From positions 1-38,406 of the forward strand of contig MPMP01000045.1 of NCBI GenBank assembly GCA_002238565.1: 38,406 bases of DNA. The letters are read 5' to 3'. Below, in pieces: positions 16,857-25,098 of this stretch. The translations under genes were made by a program, and so were the position numbers. The notes under the pieces are model-generated. The model worked only from the letters and a program-made list of their open reading frames with translations, made no database searches and was not told the DNA's origin. Source of the stretch: Albidovulum sp. bin36. Lineage in GTDB: Bacteria; Pseudomonadota; Alphaproteobacteria; Rhodobacterales; Rhodobacteraceae. Numbering within the stretch: position 1 is the stretch's first letter; every line of letters begins with the position of its first letter.

Positions 16857-17927
16857 TCAGCCGCCGCCGAACCTCACTTTCCAGGTCGGAGTCGCGTCGT
16901 TAGCGGCTTTTTCGGCCGAATAAACGCCTCGCGCGACGGCTCTAGAAAGGCATGCGGCGGACGCGTGGCCGATGCGCAAAACGTCGGCCGAGGATTCCTT
17001 CAGCCGCCTGGCGCCCGTAGCGATAGCGAAGACGATGTCTCCGTCGAAAAGCGTGTGGGACGGCACCAGCGACCTTGCGAGGCCGTCATGCGCCGCGACG
17101 GCGATGCGCGTCGCTTGCGCCTGGCTCAGCTGCGCGTCCGTCGCCACGACTGCGATCGTCGTGTTGGCGCCCGGTTCCTGAAGCGCGGGCCAAAGCCTCG
17201 GCTCGGCGTGGGGATCAACCGAAGAGGCCGCTCCCAGGCCGCCGAATTCGCCATCCATCTCGAACGGCGCCGCCCAGAAATTCGGCTGGCCCTGCTGTAC
17301 CGCCGACCCCACGGCGTTGACAGCTGCAAGAGCGCCGACCGCGTAGCCGCCCGAAATCACCGCCGACGCAGTTCCGAGGCCTCCCTTCAGGTCAAGCGTC
17401 GTCGCGCCCGTTCCGGCGCCTGCGGTGCCGATCGCAAAATCCTCGGATGCCGCCGCCAAAGCTCGCCGGCCCAGCGCCGAATACGGGTTGACGCGCCAAG
17501 CCTTGTCTCCGCCGTTGAGCAGGTCGAAAAGGATCGCGCCGGGAACTATGGGCACCCGCACGGTGCCGACCTGGAAGCCGCGACCGGCCTCGCGAAGGCC
17601 GTCGGCGATTCCGGAGCCCGCATCCAGGCCGAATGCCGAGCCGCCGGACAGAAAAATCGCGTCCACTTCCTGAACATGCCTATCCGGAGCAAGCAATTCG
17701 GTTTCCCGCGAGCCGGGCGCGCCTCCCATGACGTGCACGCCGGCCGCGAACGGGCGCTCGCAAAGCACGACTGAGACGCCGGACTTCAATCCGGCGTCGG
17801 ACGCATTGCCGACCAGAAGGCCTTCGACATCCGTTATCGCGTTTCTCGGACCCGGCTTCATGCCGCCGGCTCCCGAGCGCCGAAGACGATTGGATTTAGC
17901 ATCATATGCACCGACCTCCGTCGACAT
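16857..17927 (-). CDS. P1/S58-family peptidase (DmpA-like self-processing aminopeptidase)
   Basis: N-terminal-nucleophile aminopeptidase family (DmpA, BapA, DUF-P1), 356 aa from ATG 17927. Family marks: PGPRNAITDVEGLLVGN (residues 26-41), FLSGGSAFGLDA (92-103), GTAGAGTGATT and KGGLGTASAV (168-190), then ALAAVNAVGSAV. The Gly207-Ser208 pair in that last block aligns by eye with the DmpA self-cleavage site, making Ser208 the likely nucleophile. ATG 17861 (MKPGPRN) is a good alternative start, because relatives often begin there; it would remove the 26-base overlap with the SDR gene. It shares the strand with the SDR gene. The neighbouring peptide-type transporter suggests a role in breaking down an imported peptide or beta-amino compound (inference). 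Confidence 0.85.
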   Translation of the reverse strand: MSTEVGAYDAKSNRLRRSGAGGMKPGPRNAITDVEGLLVGNASDAGLKSGVSVVLCERPFAAGVHVMGGAPGSRETELLAPDRHVQEVDAIFLSGGSAFGLDAGSGIADGLREAGRGFQVGTVRVPIVPGAILFDLLNGGDKAWRVNPYSALGRRALAAASEDFAIGTAGAGTGATTLDLKGGLGTASAVISGGYAVGALAAVNAVGSAVQQGQPNFWAAPFEMDGEFGGLGAASSVDPHAEPRLWPALQEPGANTTIAVVATDAQLSQAQATRIAVAAHDGLARSLVPSHTLFDGDIVFAIATGARRLKESSADVLRIGHASAACLSRAVARGVYSAEKAANDATPTWKVRFGGG

Positions 17928-18642
17928 TGAGCGCGGCTCCGGTGATTAGGCTCGCCTCGTCCGAGCAGAGGAAGCACGCGGCATTGCCGATGTCTTCGGG
18001 CGCCGAAAATCGACCCAGCGGAATCGTCGCCAGGAATTTCGAGCGCATTTCAGGCGTGTCCTCGCCCAGGAATCGCTTCAGCAGCGGAGTCTCGCCGGCG
18101 ACGGGCGTCAAGGCGTTGACCCGGATACCGTGCTCGGCCAATTCGATCGCCATCGTCAGGGTCGCCGTTATCATCCAGCCCTTCGAGGCGTTGTACCAGC
18201 TCAAGTTTCTGCGCGGCGACACGCCCGCCGTGGACGCGATATTCAAAATTGCGCCGCCTCCGCGCGATTTCATCTTCGGAACGAAGTGCTTCGAAGTCAG
18301 ATACACGGATTTGCAGTTCACGGCGAATACCCGGTCGAACTCATCCTCCGGGATCTCGTCCAATGGGGTAGGCAAGTGCGTGATTCCCGCATTGTTGACA
18401 AGAATATCGATATCGCCCAATCGGTTCGCGGCTTCGCCAGCCATGCGCTCGACGCTATCGCCGCTCGAGATATCCGCCTCGACGGCGAATCCCCCGATAT
18501 CTCCTGCAACCTCTTCCGCCGATGCGGAATCGACATCCGCGATCATGACCGTCGCGCCTTCCTCGGAGAATTTCCGCGCTATTCCGGCTCCGAATCCGGA
18601 GCCCCCTCCCGTTATCAATGCCGTCTTGCCCGCAAGTTTCAT
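17902..18642 (-). CDS. Short-chain dehydrogenase/reductase (SDR, FabG-like)
   Basis: NAD(P)-dependent oxidoreductase of 246 aa, classical SDR. Nucleotide motif TGGGSGFGAG (11-20) with Asp36 at the end of strand 2, which favours NAD; NNAG (83-86); catalytic Ser137 in NIASTAG, Tyr150 and Lys154 in YNASK; and C-terminal GAALNVDGG. The start at 18642 has GGAGG 7-8 bases upstream. The substrate is unknown. Its end overlaps the peptidase start by 26 bases, so the two are likely co-transcribed. Confidence 0.9.
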   Translation of the reverse strand: MKLAGKTALITGGGSGFGAGIARKFSEEGATVMIADVDSASAEEVAGDIGGFAVEADISSGDSVERMAGEAANRLGDIDILVNNAGITHLPTPLDEIPEDEFDRVFAVNCKSVYLTSKHFVPKMKSRGGGAILNIASTAGVSPRRNLSWYNASKGWMITATLTMAIELAEHGIRVNALTPVAGETPLLKRFLGEDTPEMRSKFLATIPLGRFSAPEDIGNAACFLCSDEASLITGAALNVDGGRCI

Positions 18643-18960
18643 AAATGCCTCCCTTCAAGCTTCGCTCGATGCGATTCATCCGCGCGAAATGCACGAAATT
18701 CCCGATAAAAGCAAAGCGGCTGCGAAGCGCCGGGAAAAAATTTCCGGGATTCGGCAGGCCGCGGGCGCGGCTCGACGCGCCGTCCCGAAGCTTTCGGGAC
18801 TTCGTACTGGGAAGCGGGAGGGACTGGAATGAAGCGTCTACATGGCCGCGAAAGCTCTTCCAGCCGGGAAGGCGGCGGAGCGATTGCCGGAATTCGCGGC
18901 TCGAAACGGCAAAAGGGGCGGTCCTCGCCGCCCCTTTCGCAACCGGCCGAACAATCGAGA
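18643..18960. other. Intergenic region with three strong hairpins
   Basis: No gene is visible. Besides the terminator at 18912-18937 there are two other perfect stems: CCGGGAAA/TTTCCGGG at 18730-18748 and GTCCCGAA/TTCGGGAC at 18782-18800. They lie in the probable leader or promoter region of the SDR-peptidase operon and may be terminator debris or RNA structure. Confidence 0.5.
18912..18937 (-). terminator. Rho-independent-type terminator of the hsp20 gene
   Basis: A perfect 10-bp stem AAAGGGGCGG/CCGCCCCTTT with a 6-base loop begins 24 bases after the hsp20 stop. On the minus strand it ends in a run of four T. Because the stem has A/T tails on both sides, it could work in either direction. 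Confidence 0.8.
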
Positions 18961-19452
18961 CTAGGCGGCAATCGCCACTTTTTCGTCGGCGGCTACGCCT
19001 CTCGCTTTCGCGTCGGCGCTCCCGGACCCTGCGGACGCAATTTCGATCCTGCGCGGCTTCAGCGCCTCCGGGATCTCCCTTGCAAGGTCGATGTTGAGCA
19101 AGCCGTTTTCATACGACGCGCCGGTAACCACCACATAGTCGGCAAGCTGGAATTTCTTTTCGAACGAGCGGTTGGCTATCCCGCGATGCAAGAACTTGTG
19201 ATCCTCGTTCGCAGACGGCTTGCTGGCCTTGACCACAAGCTGATTCTGGCGAATTTCAACACCGAGATCTTCGCTCGCGAATCCGGCGGCCGCGACGGTG
19301 ATGCGGTACGAATCCGGCGATGTCTTTTCGATATTGAAGGGCGGGTACCCGTTCGTCGGCACTTCACTCGAAAGCGCGCGATTGAAAAGGTCCGCGAATT
19401 GGTCGAAACCTACAGTCGTTCGATAAATAGGGGAAAGGTCGAAAGTGCGCAT
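18961..19452 (-). CDS. Small heat-shock protein (Hsp20/IbpA family)
   Basis: ATP-independent holdase chaperone of 163 aa that binds unfolding proteins in the cytoplasm. The opening MRTFDLSPIYRTTVGFD is typical of the IbpA/HspH class A proteins of alphaproteobacteria. The alpha-crystallin domain runs from about residue 35 to 130 (YPPFNIEK, YRITVAAAGF, then FEKKFQLAD and YENGLLNIDLARE). The start at 19452 is chosen because it has the expected N-terminus and a GGAGGA ribosome site 5 bases upstream; an ATG at 19497 would run through the RNA-thermometer structure. Regulation looks dual: an RpoH-like promoter at 19552-19580 and a ROSE-like leader. A terminator follows at 18912-18937. Confidence 0.93.
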   Translation of the reverse strand: MRTFDLSPIYRTTVGFDQFADLFNRALSSEVPTNGYPPFNIEKTSPDSYRITVAAAGFASEDLGVEIRQNQLVVKASKPSANEDHKFLHRGIANRSFEKKFQLADYVVVTGASYENGLLNIDLAREIPEALKPRRIEIASAGSGSADAKARGVAADEKVAIAA

Positions 19453-19454
19453 GG

Positions 19455-19524
19455 CATCCTCCATTGAGCGATGTTGCAATGTGCGTCTATCCTTCATGGA
19501 CTAGACGCGGTTCGTCGCCGAACC
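19455..19524 (-). promoter_or_regulatory. ROSE-like RNA thermometer in the hsp20 leader
   Basis: Three consecutive stems precede the start codon. Stem 1 is GGTTCG/CGAACC with a 4-base loop (19509-19524). Stem 2 is GCGTCTA/TAGACGC with a 12-base loop (19483-19508). Stem 3 (19455-19473) folds CATCGCTC against GAGGATG around loop AATG. In stem 3, UCGCU faces the ribosome-site AGGA with the G unpaired, the hallmark U(U/C)GCU-AGGA pairing of ROSE elements. The ribosome site (19457-19462) is masked 5 bases before the ATG, so translation should open on heating. Confidence 0.82.
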
Positions 19525-19551
19525 CGAATTCATCGGCGCTCGGCACACAAT

Positions 19552-19580
19552 AAGTGGGCATTTCCGATCGAGGTTTCTAG
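19552..19580 (-). promoter_or_regulatory. Candidate RpoH (sigma32) promoter of hsp20
   Basis: On the minus strand CTAGAAA (19574-19580), 15 bases, then CCCACTT (19552-19558). Each box differs from the enterobacterial sigma32 consensus (CTTGAAA, CCCATNT) at one defined position. It lies just upstream of the ROSE-like leader, as expected for a small heat-shock gene. Confidence 0.6.
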
Positions 19581-19727
19581 AGTGCGAAGTCGAAAAATTT
19601 CGGAATTCTTCTGCGGCGCCGAATCAACCCGTTCCGGTTTCGGGGCGGATTTTTCCTTCGCCGCCCGAAAGCCCCGAGGGAATTCTCGGTTCCGTTTTCA
19701 ATCGCGCGATCCGAACTGTTTCGAAGA

Positions 19728-19749
19728 GTCCGCCAGCTAGCCGGCGGAC
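19728..19749 (-). terminator. Hairpin overlapping the glcF stop codon
   Basis: GTCCGCC (19728-19734) pairs with GGCGGAC (19743-19749) around an 8-base loop that contains the glcF stop. No clear T-run follows on the minus strand, so termination is probable but not certain. Confidence 0.45.
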
Positions 19750-21029
19750 CCTAGCGTTTCGGGCTTCGGCCCCCCGGTCGCCCAGTCCAGCAGTTCAACG
19801 GTGTGGACGACTGGAATGCGCGTGCCGGATGCGATTTGAATCATGCACCCGATGTTGCCCGCCGCGATGGCGTCGGGCCGGCAGTTTTCAAGCTCGTGAA
19901 CTTTTCGCGACTGCAGCTCCGCCGATATCGCTGGCTGCATTAGATTGTACGTTCCCGCGGAACCGCAGCAAAGATGGCTGTCGGCCGGCTCCACTATCTC
20001 GAAACCGGCTTTCTCCAGGAGTTCCTTCGGCTGCGACTTTATCTTCTGACCGTGCTGCAGCGAGCAAGCGGCGTGGTAGGCGATACGCATATTTCTTTTA
20101 GGAAGCTTCGGAAATTCCAGGCCGGGCAGAATTTCAGTGATGTCGCGCGCCATGCCCGCCACCATGGCCGCGTCGTCGGCCTGAGGCGTATCGCGCAGCA
20201 TATGCCCGTAGTCCTTTATGGTCGTTCCGCATCCGCTTGCGTTGATTGCAACCGCGTCGATCCCGCAGGACTCGTGCTCGCGCTTCCACGCCGCCACGTT
20301 TCTGGATGCCGACCTGCGGCTTGATTTCGACTTGCCCATATGGTGGGCGAGCGCCCCGCAGCACCCTGCGCCCTTCGCCACGACGACTTCGCAGCCCAGC
20401 CGCCGAAGCAGCCGAATCGTGGCGTCGTTGATATTCGTATTGAGCGCGCGCTGCGCGCATCCGGTCATGAGGCAAACTCGCATTTTTCTTTCGCCATTCG
20501 CGGCGAATACCTGGGGATCGTCGTAGCGGCTGACCGGCGGAATGTCTTTCGGCGCAAGCGCGAGCATCGCTCGCAGGCGCTCGCTCGGCACCAGCCCCGA
20601 CAGCGGAGCGGCAAGCTTCGCCCCCAACAGCGCGAGGCGAAAGAGCGTCGGCCTTGGAAGAACAGCCGCTAGCAAGCCGCGAAGGAGCCGCTCTCCCGGA
20701 GGTCTTCTGTATGTCTTCTCGATATATTCCCGCGCATGGTCCACCAGGTGCATGTAATGCACGCCGGAAGGACAAGTCGTCATGCATGCGAGGCAGGACA
20801 GGCAGCGGTCGATGTGCAAAACCGTTTTCTTGTCCGCCGGGCGCTCGTTCTCGAGCATGTCCTTGATCAAGTAGATTCGGCCCCTGGGACTGTCCAATTC
20901 ATCGCCTAGAATCTGGTACGTCGGGCAGGTAGCCGTGCAAAACCCGCAATGCACGCAGGCTCGCAAAATGTCGTTGCTGCGCCGAAAATCCGGATTCTCG
21001 AGCTGCCTATCGGTAAAGTTTGTCTGCAT
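19737..21029 (-). CDS. glcF: Glycolate oxidase iron-sulfur subunit GlcF
   Basis: Iron-sulfur electron-transfer subunit of the three-part glycolate oxidase (glycolate to glyoxylate), 430 aa. Two 4Fe-4S ferredoxin clusters are visible as C25-x2-C28-x2-C31-x3-C35 (CVHCGFCTATCP) and C76-x2-C79-x2-C82-x3-C86 (CLSCLACMTTCP). The C-terminal half has the two cysteine-rich CCG-domain motifs (GAGCCGALAHH and HLCCGSAGTYN) typical of GlcF/LutA/HdrB proteins. It should pass electrons from the flavin subunits to the membrane quinone pool. It is the last gene of glcD-glcE-glcF, 45 bases after glcE. Confidence 0.94.
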   Translation of the reverse strand: MQTNFTDRQLENPDFRRSNDILRACVHCGFCTATCPTYQILGDELDSPRGRIYLIKDMLENERPADKKTVLHIDRCLSCLACMTTCPSGVHYMHLVDHAREYIEKTYRRPPGERLLRGLLAAVLPRPTLFRLALLGAKLAAPLSGLVPSERLRAMLALAPKDIPPVSRYDDPQVFAANGERKMRVCLMTGCAQRALNTNINDATIRLLRRLGCEVVVAKGAGCCGALAHHMGKSKSSRRSASRNVAAWKREHESCGIDAVAINASGCGTTIKDYGHMLRDTPQADDAAMVAGMARDITEILPGLEFPKLPKRNMRIAYHAACSLQHGQKIKSQPKELLEKAGFEIVEPADSHLCCGSAGTYNLMQPAISAELQSRKVHELENCRPDAIAAGNIGCMIQIASGTRIPVVHTVELLDWATGGPKPETLGSAG

Positions 21030-21074
21030 CGCTATCTTCGATTTCGAGATTTCGGAAACGGCAGGGCGGGCGCA

Positions 21075-22211
21075 TCAACACATCAGGCCCGGATTCAATA
21101 TCCCTCTCGGGTCGAATTGCCGTCTGAGGGCTGAAGCGATTCCGGCATGCGCCGGCGGAAGAGGCTGGAATGTCCGTACCCGGCTGCTGGTTTCGGGGGA
21201 TGCTCTGACAAGCGTCGCGTGACCGCTAAAATCCCCTAGGAGGTCGCGCAGAGGCGTGCCTTCCGGAACCAGCATCCAAACGAGTCCGCCTCCCCAGTCG
21301 AACATTGCATCCGCCCTCTCCAGGCCGGCCGCCTTCTCCACGATGCCCGGCGCATCGGACGGCTTCACGGAAATCCTCCAGATATCGCCGACGGATGCGC
21401 TGAATCTTTCGGCATCGCGAATGGACCGCCATGTGGCGTCGACTCGCTCCTGATCGAATTCCACATCGATGTCACCGTAGCCGCGAAGCAGATCCCTTAG
21501 TTTTCCGGCGCGATACTTTACCGATTCGCCGAAGCCCTCTATTCGAATAATCGTCGAAGCCTCCTCCCCCTTCCAGCCTGGAAGGTGAGCCGCGCCGCTA
21601 ACGCCGAACGGCGAACCGAGCGCCGCCGAAAGCGACTTAACGGCAGAGACGGAGTCCAGGCGCCTAATTGCGAGCGATGCCGCGCTTTCGGGCATGGGCA
21701 GCACCTTGAACGCGACCTCGGTAAGGATGCCGAGCGTGCCGTGGCTTCCGGCAAGAAGCCTTACCAGGTCGTAGCCTGTAACGTTCTTCATGACCCTTCC
21801 GCCATTCTTGAGGATTTTTCCCTCGCCGTTCACAAAGCGGATGCCGAGCATATTGTCGCGGCAGGCTCCAGCCTGGATTCGCCGCGGCCCCGATGAATTG
21901 GTTGCCGCGATTCCGCCGATGGTCGGCGTTCCGGCCGTTCCGAGAATCGCTCGATAATCCATCGGCTCGAAAGCCAATCGCTGGCCATTTTCCGCCAGCA
22001 GCGCGGCAACGTCCTCCGCCGGCGTGCCCGCCGACGCCACCAGCGTGAGAGCGCCTGGCTCGTAGATTCGAATTCCATCGAGCCTGCGCGTGGAGAGCCG
22101 TTCCGAATCCGGCATCGATCCGAAACGCCTCGTGCCGCCGCCAATTACCGCGAACGGCCCGGTCGCCGAGGCGACCGTCTCGGCGAGTTCGGATTCGCTG
22201 GCCGGATTCAC
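21075..22211 (-). CDS. glcE: Glycolate oxidase FAD-binding subunit GlcE
   Basis: Second flavin subunit of glycolate oxidase, 378 aa, usual length for GlcE. The start is GTG at 22211, inside the GTGA overlap with the glcD stop; it puts NPASESELAETV at the N-terminus, as in relatives. The frame stays open to 22436, but that extension is inside glcD and is Arg-rich shadow. The FAD-binding domain has IGGGTRRFG (residues 20-28), LAFEPMDYRAILG, the TIGGIAATNSSGPRR block, and NVTGYDLVRLLAGSHGTLG near residue 155. Its C-terminal half is more divergent, as normal for GlcE. Confidence 0.92.
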   Translation of the reverse strand: MNPASESELAETVASATGPFAVIGGGTRRFGSMPDSERLSTRRLDGIRIYEPGALTLVASAGTPAEDVAALLAENGQRLAFEPMDYRAILGTAGTPTIGGIAATNSSGPRRIQAGACRDNMLGIRFVNGEGKILKNGGRVMKNVTGYDLVRLLAGSHGTLGILTEVAFKVLPMPESAASLAIRRLDSVSAVKSLSAALGSPFGVSGAAHLPGWKGEEASTIIRIEGFGESVKYRAGKLRDLLRGYGDIDVEFDQERVDATWRSIRDAERFSASVGDIWRISVKPSDAPGIVEKAAGLERADAMFDWGGGLVWMLVPEGTPLRDLLGDFSGHATLVRASPETSSRVRTFQPLPPAHAGIASALRRQFDPRGILNPGLMC

Positions 22212-23641
22212 GCTTCCCGCCGGCTCGCGGTCGCGGACAAGGGAAAAACTTTGGCGGGGTTCAGCAGCCAATTCGGATCGAACGCGTCCTTGATCCGAAT
22301 CTGCGCCTCGATATCGTCCGCAGAGTACTGGAAAGGCATCAAGTCGCGCTTTTCGACGCCGATGCCATGCTCGCCCGACAGGCATCCGCCGACATCGACG
22401 CACAGCTTGAGAATCTCCGCGCCCATGGCCTCGCATTTCCCAAGTTGATCCTCATCGTTCGCGTCGAATAGGATCAGAGGGTGAAGGTTTCCGTCGCCCG
22501 CGTGAAACACGTTGGCCACCTCCAATCCGAACTCGTTCGACAATTCTCCGATCCTTTTTAGCACGACCGGCAATTCGGAAACCGGGATCGTTCCGTCGAG
22601 ACACATGTAGTCGTTTATCACGCCCATGGCCCCGAAAGCGGCTTTTCGTCCGGCCCATATCCTTTGAGTCTCTTCATCCGACCCGCTTTCGCGAATTTCC
22701 GAAGGGCGGTGCTTCTCGGCAACGCGCGTGATCAACGCGAGCTGCTCGTCGATTTCCTCAGGGGAGCCTTCGACTTCTATGATAAGCAGAGCCTCGACAT
22801 CGGGGTAGCCCGCGCCGACGAAGCTCTCGCATGCGCGAATGCACTTCCGGTCCATGAATTCGATGGCCGCGGGCAGGATGCCCGCGCGTATGATGTCCGA
22901 AACGCAGGCGCCGGCGACTTCGTTGGCTTCGAATCCCATCAGGATCGGTCGCGCGCCTTCCGGCTTCCGCAAAATTCGCAAGGTCGCCTCGGTTACCACG
23001 CCCAGCTGGCCTTCGGAGCCGCAGACGACTCCGAGAAAATCCAAGCCGCCGGCGTCAAGATGGGCTCCGCCCAATTCCAGGATTTCGCCATTCATCAAGA
23101 CGATTTTCGCGCCAAGCAGGTTGTTGGTCGTCACGCCGTATTTCAGGCAGTGCGCGCCGCCGGAGTTCATGGCGATGTTGCCTGCGATCGCGCATGCCAA
23201 TTGGCTCGACGGGTCTGGAGCATAGAAATAGCCGCGATTTTCAACGGCGCCGGTAACCGACAGGTTCGTCCGTCCCGTCTGCACTCTAATGAATCTGTTC
23301 GCGTAGTCCGTTTCAAGAACCCGGTTCATGCGGGAAACGCCCAGCACGACGCAGTCCGCGGTTGGCAGGGCGCCGCCCGAAAGCGACGTGCCGGAGCCGC
23401 GCGGCACCACGGGAACGCCTTCTTCGCCGCACGCCTTGAGGACCTCGGCGACCTCTTCCGTCGTTCCCGGAAGGACGACCGCGAGGGGCGGACACCCGTA
23501 CATCGTCAGCGCGTCGCATTCGTAGGCCCGCAGTTCGAATTCGTCGTGTATCACCGATCCTTCGGGAAGCACGCCCTGCAGCCTGGAGATTATAGTCCGC
23601 CTGCGCGCCAGCACGCTTGCTCTCGGGGACGGCATCTGCAT
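22208..23641 (-). CDS. glcD: Glycolate oxidase catalytic FAD subunit GlcD
   Basis: Catalytic FAD-linked subunit of 477 aa (PCMH-type FAD domain plus FAD-oxidase C domain). Visible motifs are PPLAVVLPGTTEEVA near residue 50, VPRGSGTSLSGGA near 80, APDPSSQLACAIAGNIAMNSGG near 140, CGSEGQLGVVTEATL near 210, FHAGDGNLHPL near 385, and GGCLSGEHGIGVEK near 420. The last two are diagnostic of GlcD/D-lactate dehydrogenase-type enzymes. Together with GlcE and GlcF, the assignment to glycolate oxidase rather than D-lactate dehydrogenase is well supported. Two ATGs, 23641 and 23635, compete as start. No GlcC-type regulator or malate synthase gene is adjacent. Confidence 0.94.
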   Translation of the reverse strand: MQMPSPRASVLARRRTIISRLQGVLPEGSVIHDEFELRAYECDALTMYGCPPLAVVLPGTTEEVAEVLKACGEEGVPVVPRGSGTSLSGGALPTADCVVLGVSRMNRVLETDYANRFIRVQTGRTNLSVTGAVENRGYFYAPDPSSQLACAIAGNIAMNSGGAHCLKYGVTTNNLLGAKIVLMNGEILELGGAHLDAGGLDFLGVVCGSEGQLGVVTEATLRILRKPEGARPILMGFEANEVAGACVSDIIRAGILPAAIEFMDRKCIRACESFVGAGYPDVEALLIIEVEGSPEEIDEQLALITRVAEKHRPSEIRESGSDEETQRIWAGRKAAFGAMGVINDYMCLDGTIPVSELPVVLKRIGELSNEFGLEVANVFHAGDGNLHPLILFDANDEDQLGKCEAMGAEILKLCVDVGGCLSGEHGIGVEKRDLMPFQYSADDIEAQIRIKDAFDPNWLLNPAKVFPLSATASRREA

Positions 23642-23839
23642 GGAACCACGGTTCCTTCAATATGATGGCGACTTGTCCGGCGGCGGAAGAATTATCCGCA
23701 GCCATCGCCGCTTAGGCGGCTTGATTCTTAGCAAATGAATGCCCTATTATCAAATTGCAAATCCGGCTTGGCGAATGCTCGCGCGAAACAAGAATCCGCC
23801 GAGCCGAATATTCCGCTCGATTCAAAAGGAATGGCAAAG

Positions 23840-24289
23840 ATGGTCCAGCAATTGCTTAGAACCTGCGCAGTGGCTCTGCTCGGCGCTCTAATTTCAACGG
23901 CGGCGCTTGCCGCGAAGCCGGAGGTTTTTTCGAGGAATGGCGCCGCCATTAACGGCTACGACCCCGTGGCGTATTTCACGGAGGAGAAGCCGGTCAAAGG
24001 ATCGAGGGATCACTCGCTGAACTGGAAAGACGCCGTCTGGCTGTTCTCCAGCGCGGACAACAAGGCGCTGTTCGAAGCGGATCCCGATGCGTACGCTCCC
24101 CAGTACGGGGGCTACTGCGCCTATGCGGTTTCGCGGAACTATACGGCAAAGACCGAGCCGGACGCCTGGACCGTTTACGATGGAAAGCTTTTTCTCAACT
24201 ACAACAAGCTTGTTCGCGGGCTATGGGAAATCGATATTCCCGGCAATGTCGCGAAAGGCGACATGAACTGGCCCGGCGTGCTTGAATGA
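23840..24289 (+). CDS. Exported YHS-domain protein
   Basis: Small exported protein of 149 aa from ATG 23840. That start is favoured because AAAGGA lies 9 bases upstream and because it opens directly on a signal peptide (MVQQLLRT, hydrophobic core, STAALAA). The ATG at 23831 touches the ribosome site and the ATG at 23735 would add a 35-residue polar leader. The YHS domain follows: NGYDPVAYF, WLFSSADNKALFEADPDAYA, then YGGYCAYAVS, WTVYDGKLFLNYN and DIPGNVAKGDMNWPG. Relatives include selenoproteins with selenocysteine at the YGGYC position; here the codon is TGC (Cys). The function of this group is not established; YHS domains are usually linked to metals. It is transcribed divergently from glcDEF. 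Confidence 0.85.
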   Translation: MVQQLLRTCAVALLGALISTAALAAKPEVFSRNGAAINGYDPVAYFTEEKPVKGSRDHSLNWKDAVWLFSSADNKALFEADPDAYAPQYGGYCAYAVSRNYTAKTEPDAWTVYDGKLFLNYNKLVRGLWEIDIPGNVAKGDMNWPGVLE

Positions 24290-25013
24290 AGCCATGGCGC
24301 CGGCCCGCAATGCGCCGAAAGGTCCGCCATCGCCAGGGTGGCCGGCATGCGATCATTCATTGTAGGTCGGCTGCTGCATGAAGAGCGGCGCTAGTTTGGC
24401 CGCAAGTAAAAAATACGGGAATTTCGCGGCGGAATAGCGACGCGAAGTTCGACTTGGTTTACGGCGTGCGAGGGGCGCCGAAAGTGGCGCAAGGCATTTG
24501 CCCGCATCGGCCGCCTCGAGCAATTTTGCAGCTTTCGATCTGCCGATGAGCTCCGGGACGCAGCAACGCCCCGGAGCCGCCCGCTCCAATCGCTGATCGC
24601 ACCGCTTTTCCTCCAGCGGGCCGTTAGTCCGCGAACACCAATTTGACATCAATGCCCGTTGTGGAAAGACCTGCGCCCGAAGCTTGGAATGTCGGACCTC
24701 TTGCCGTGGCTGACCTGCCAATTCCGCCAAATAATCCTCTCTATGCCTCCCTATTTTTGATTCCGCATGCCCGAATAGCTCGGTTCGTTGCTCGGAGCAT
24801 TCTCAATTTCGGATGAGGCGGTTTTCACGCCTATAGGTAGTCTGCGAATGCGACTTGACTGATCGTGAAGGCGAGAGTCGTCGCTGGGTGCGGCTCAAAT
24901 TTCGCGTTCAAGCTGCCGCCCGCAATTGGAAAAGCTCGGGAAACGGCAGTTCAGCTTGCTGCAAAAAACGCTTTCTCGTCGTCTACAGGAAATTTGCCGC
25001 GCCCGTCGCCGTT
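24290..25013. other. Intergenic gap without recognisable genes
   Basis: About 720 bases between the YHS gene and the tctC promoter. The longest frame (minus strand 24353-24730) has no domain I recognise, a composition rich in Arg, Ala and Leu, and no ribosome site. I see no repeat or RNA gene here. Confidence 0.5.
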
Positions 25014-25041
25014 TGACAAAGTTCGGCGGTTAAATTATTCG
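25014..25041 (+). promoter_or_regulatory. Candidate sigma70 promoter of the tct operon
   Basis: A perfect TTGACA at 25014-25019 followed after 16 bases by TATTCG at 25036-25041, within an AT-rich patch (TTAAATTATTC). The tctC start at 25099 would be about 50 nt downstream of initiation. Confidence 0.5.
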
Positions 25042-25098
25042 CGCTTTTCTTGCAAAGGCTGTCGGCCTTGCCCTTAACTCAAACAAACGAGAGAAATA

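Noticed and set aside
22212..22436. N-terminal extension of GlcE
   Set aside because: The extension lies inside glcD and is Arg-rich without similarity; the GTG at 22211 overlaps the glcD stop and gives the normal GlcE N-terminus.
24353..24730. 125-codon minus-strand frame in the gap before tctC
   Set aside because: No family motif, no ribosome site, and residue composition like the antisense shadows elsewhere in the window.
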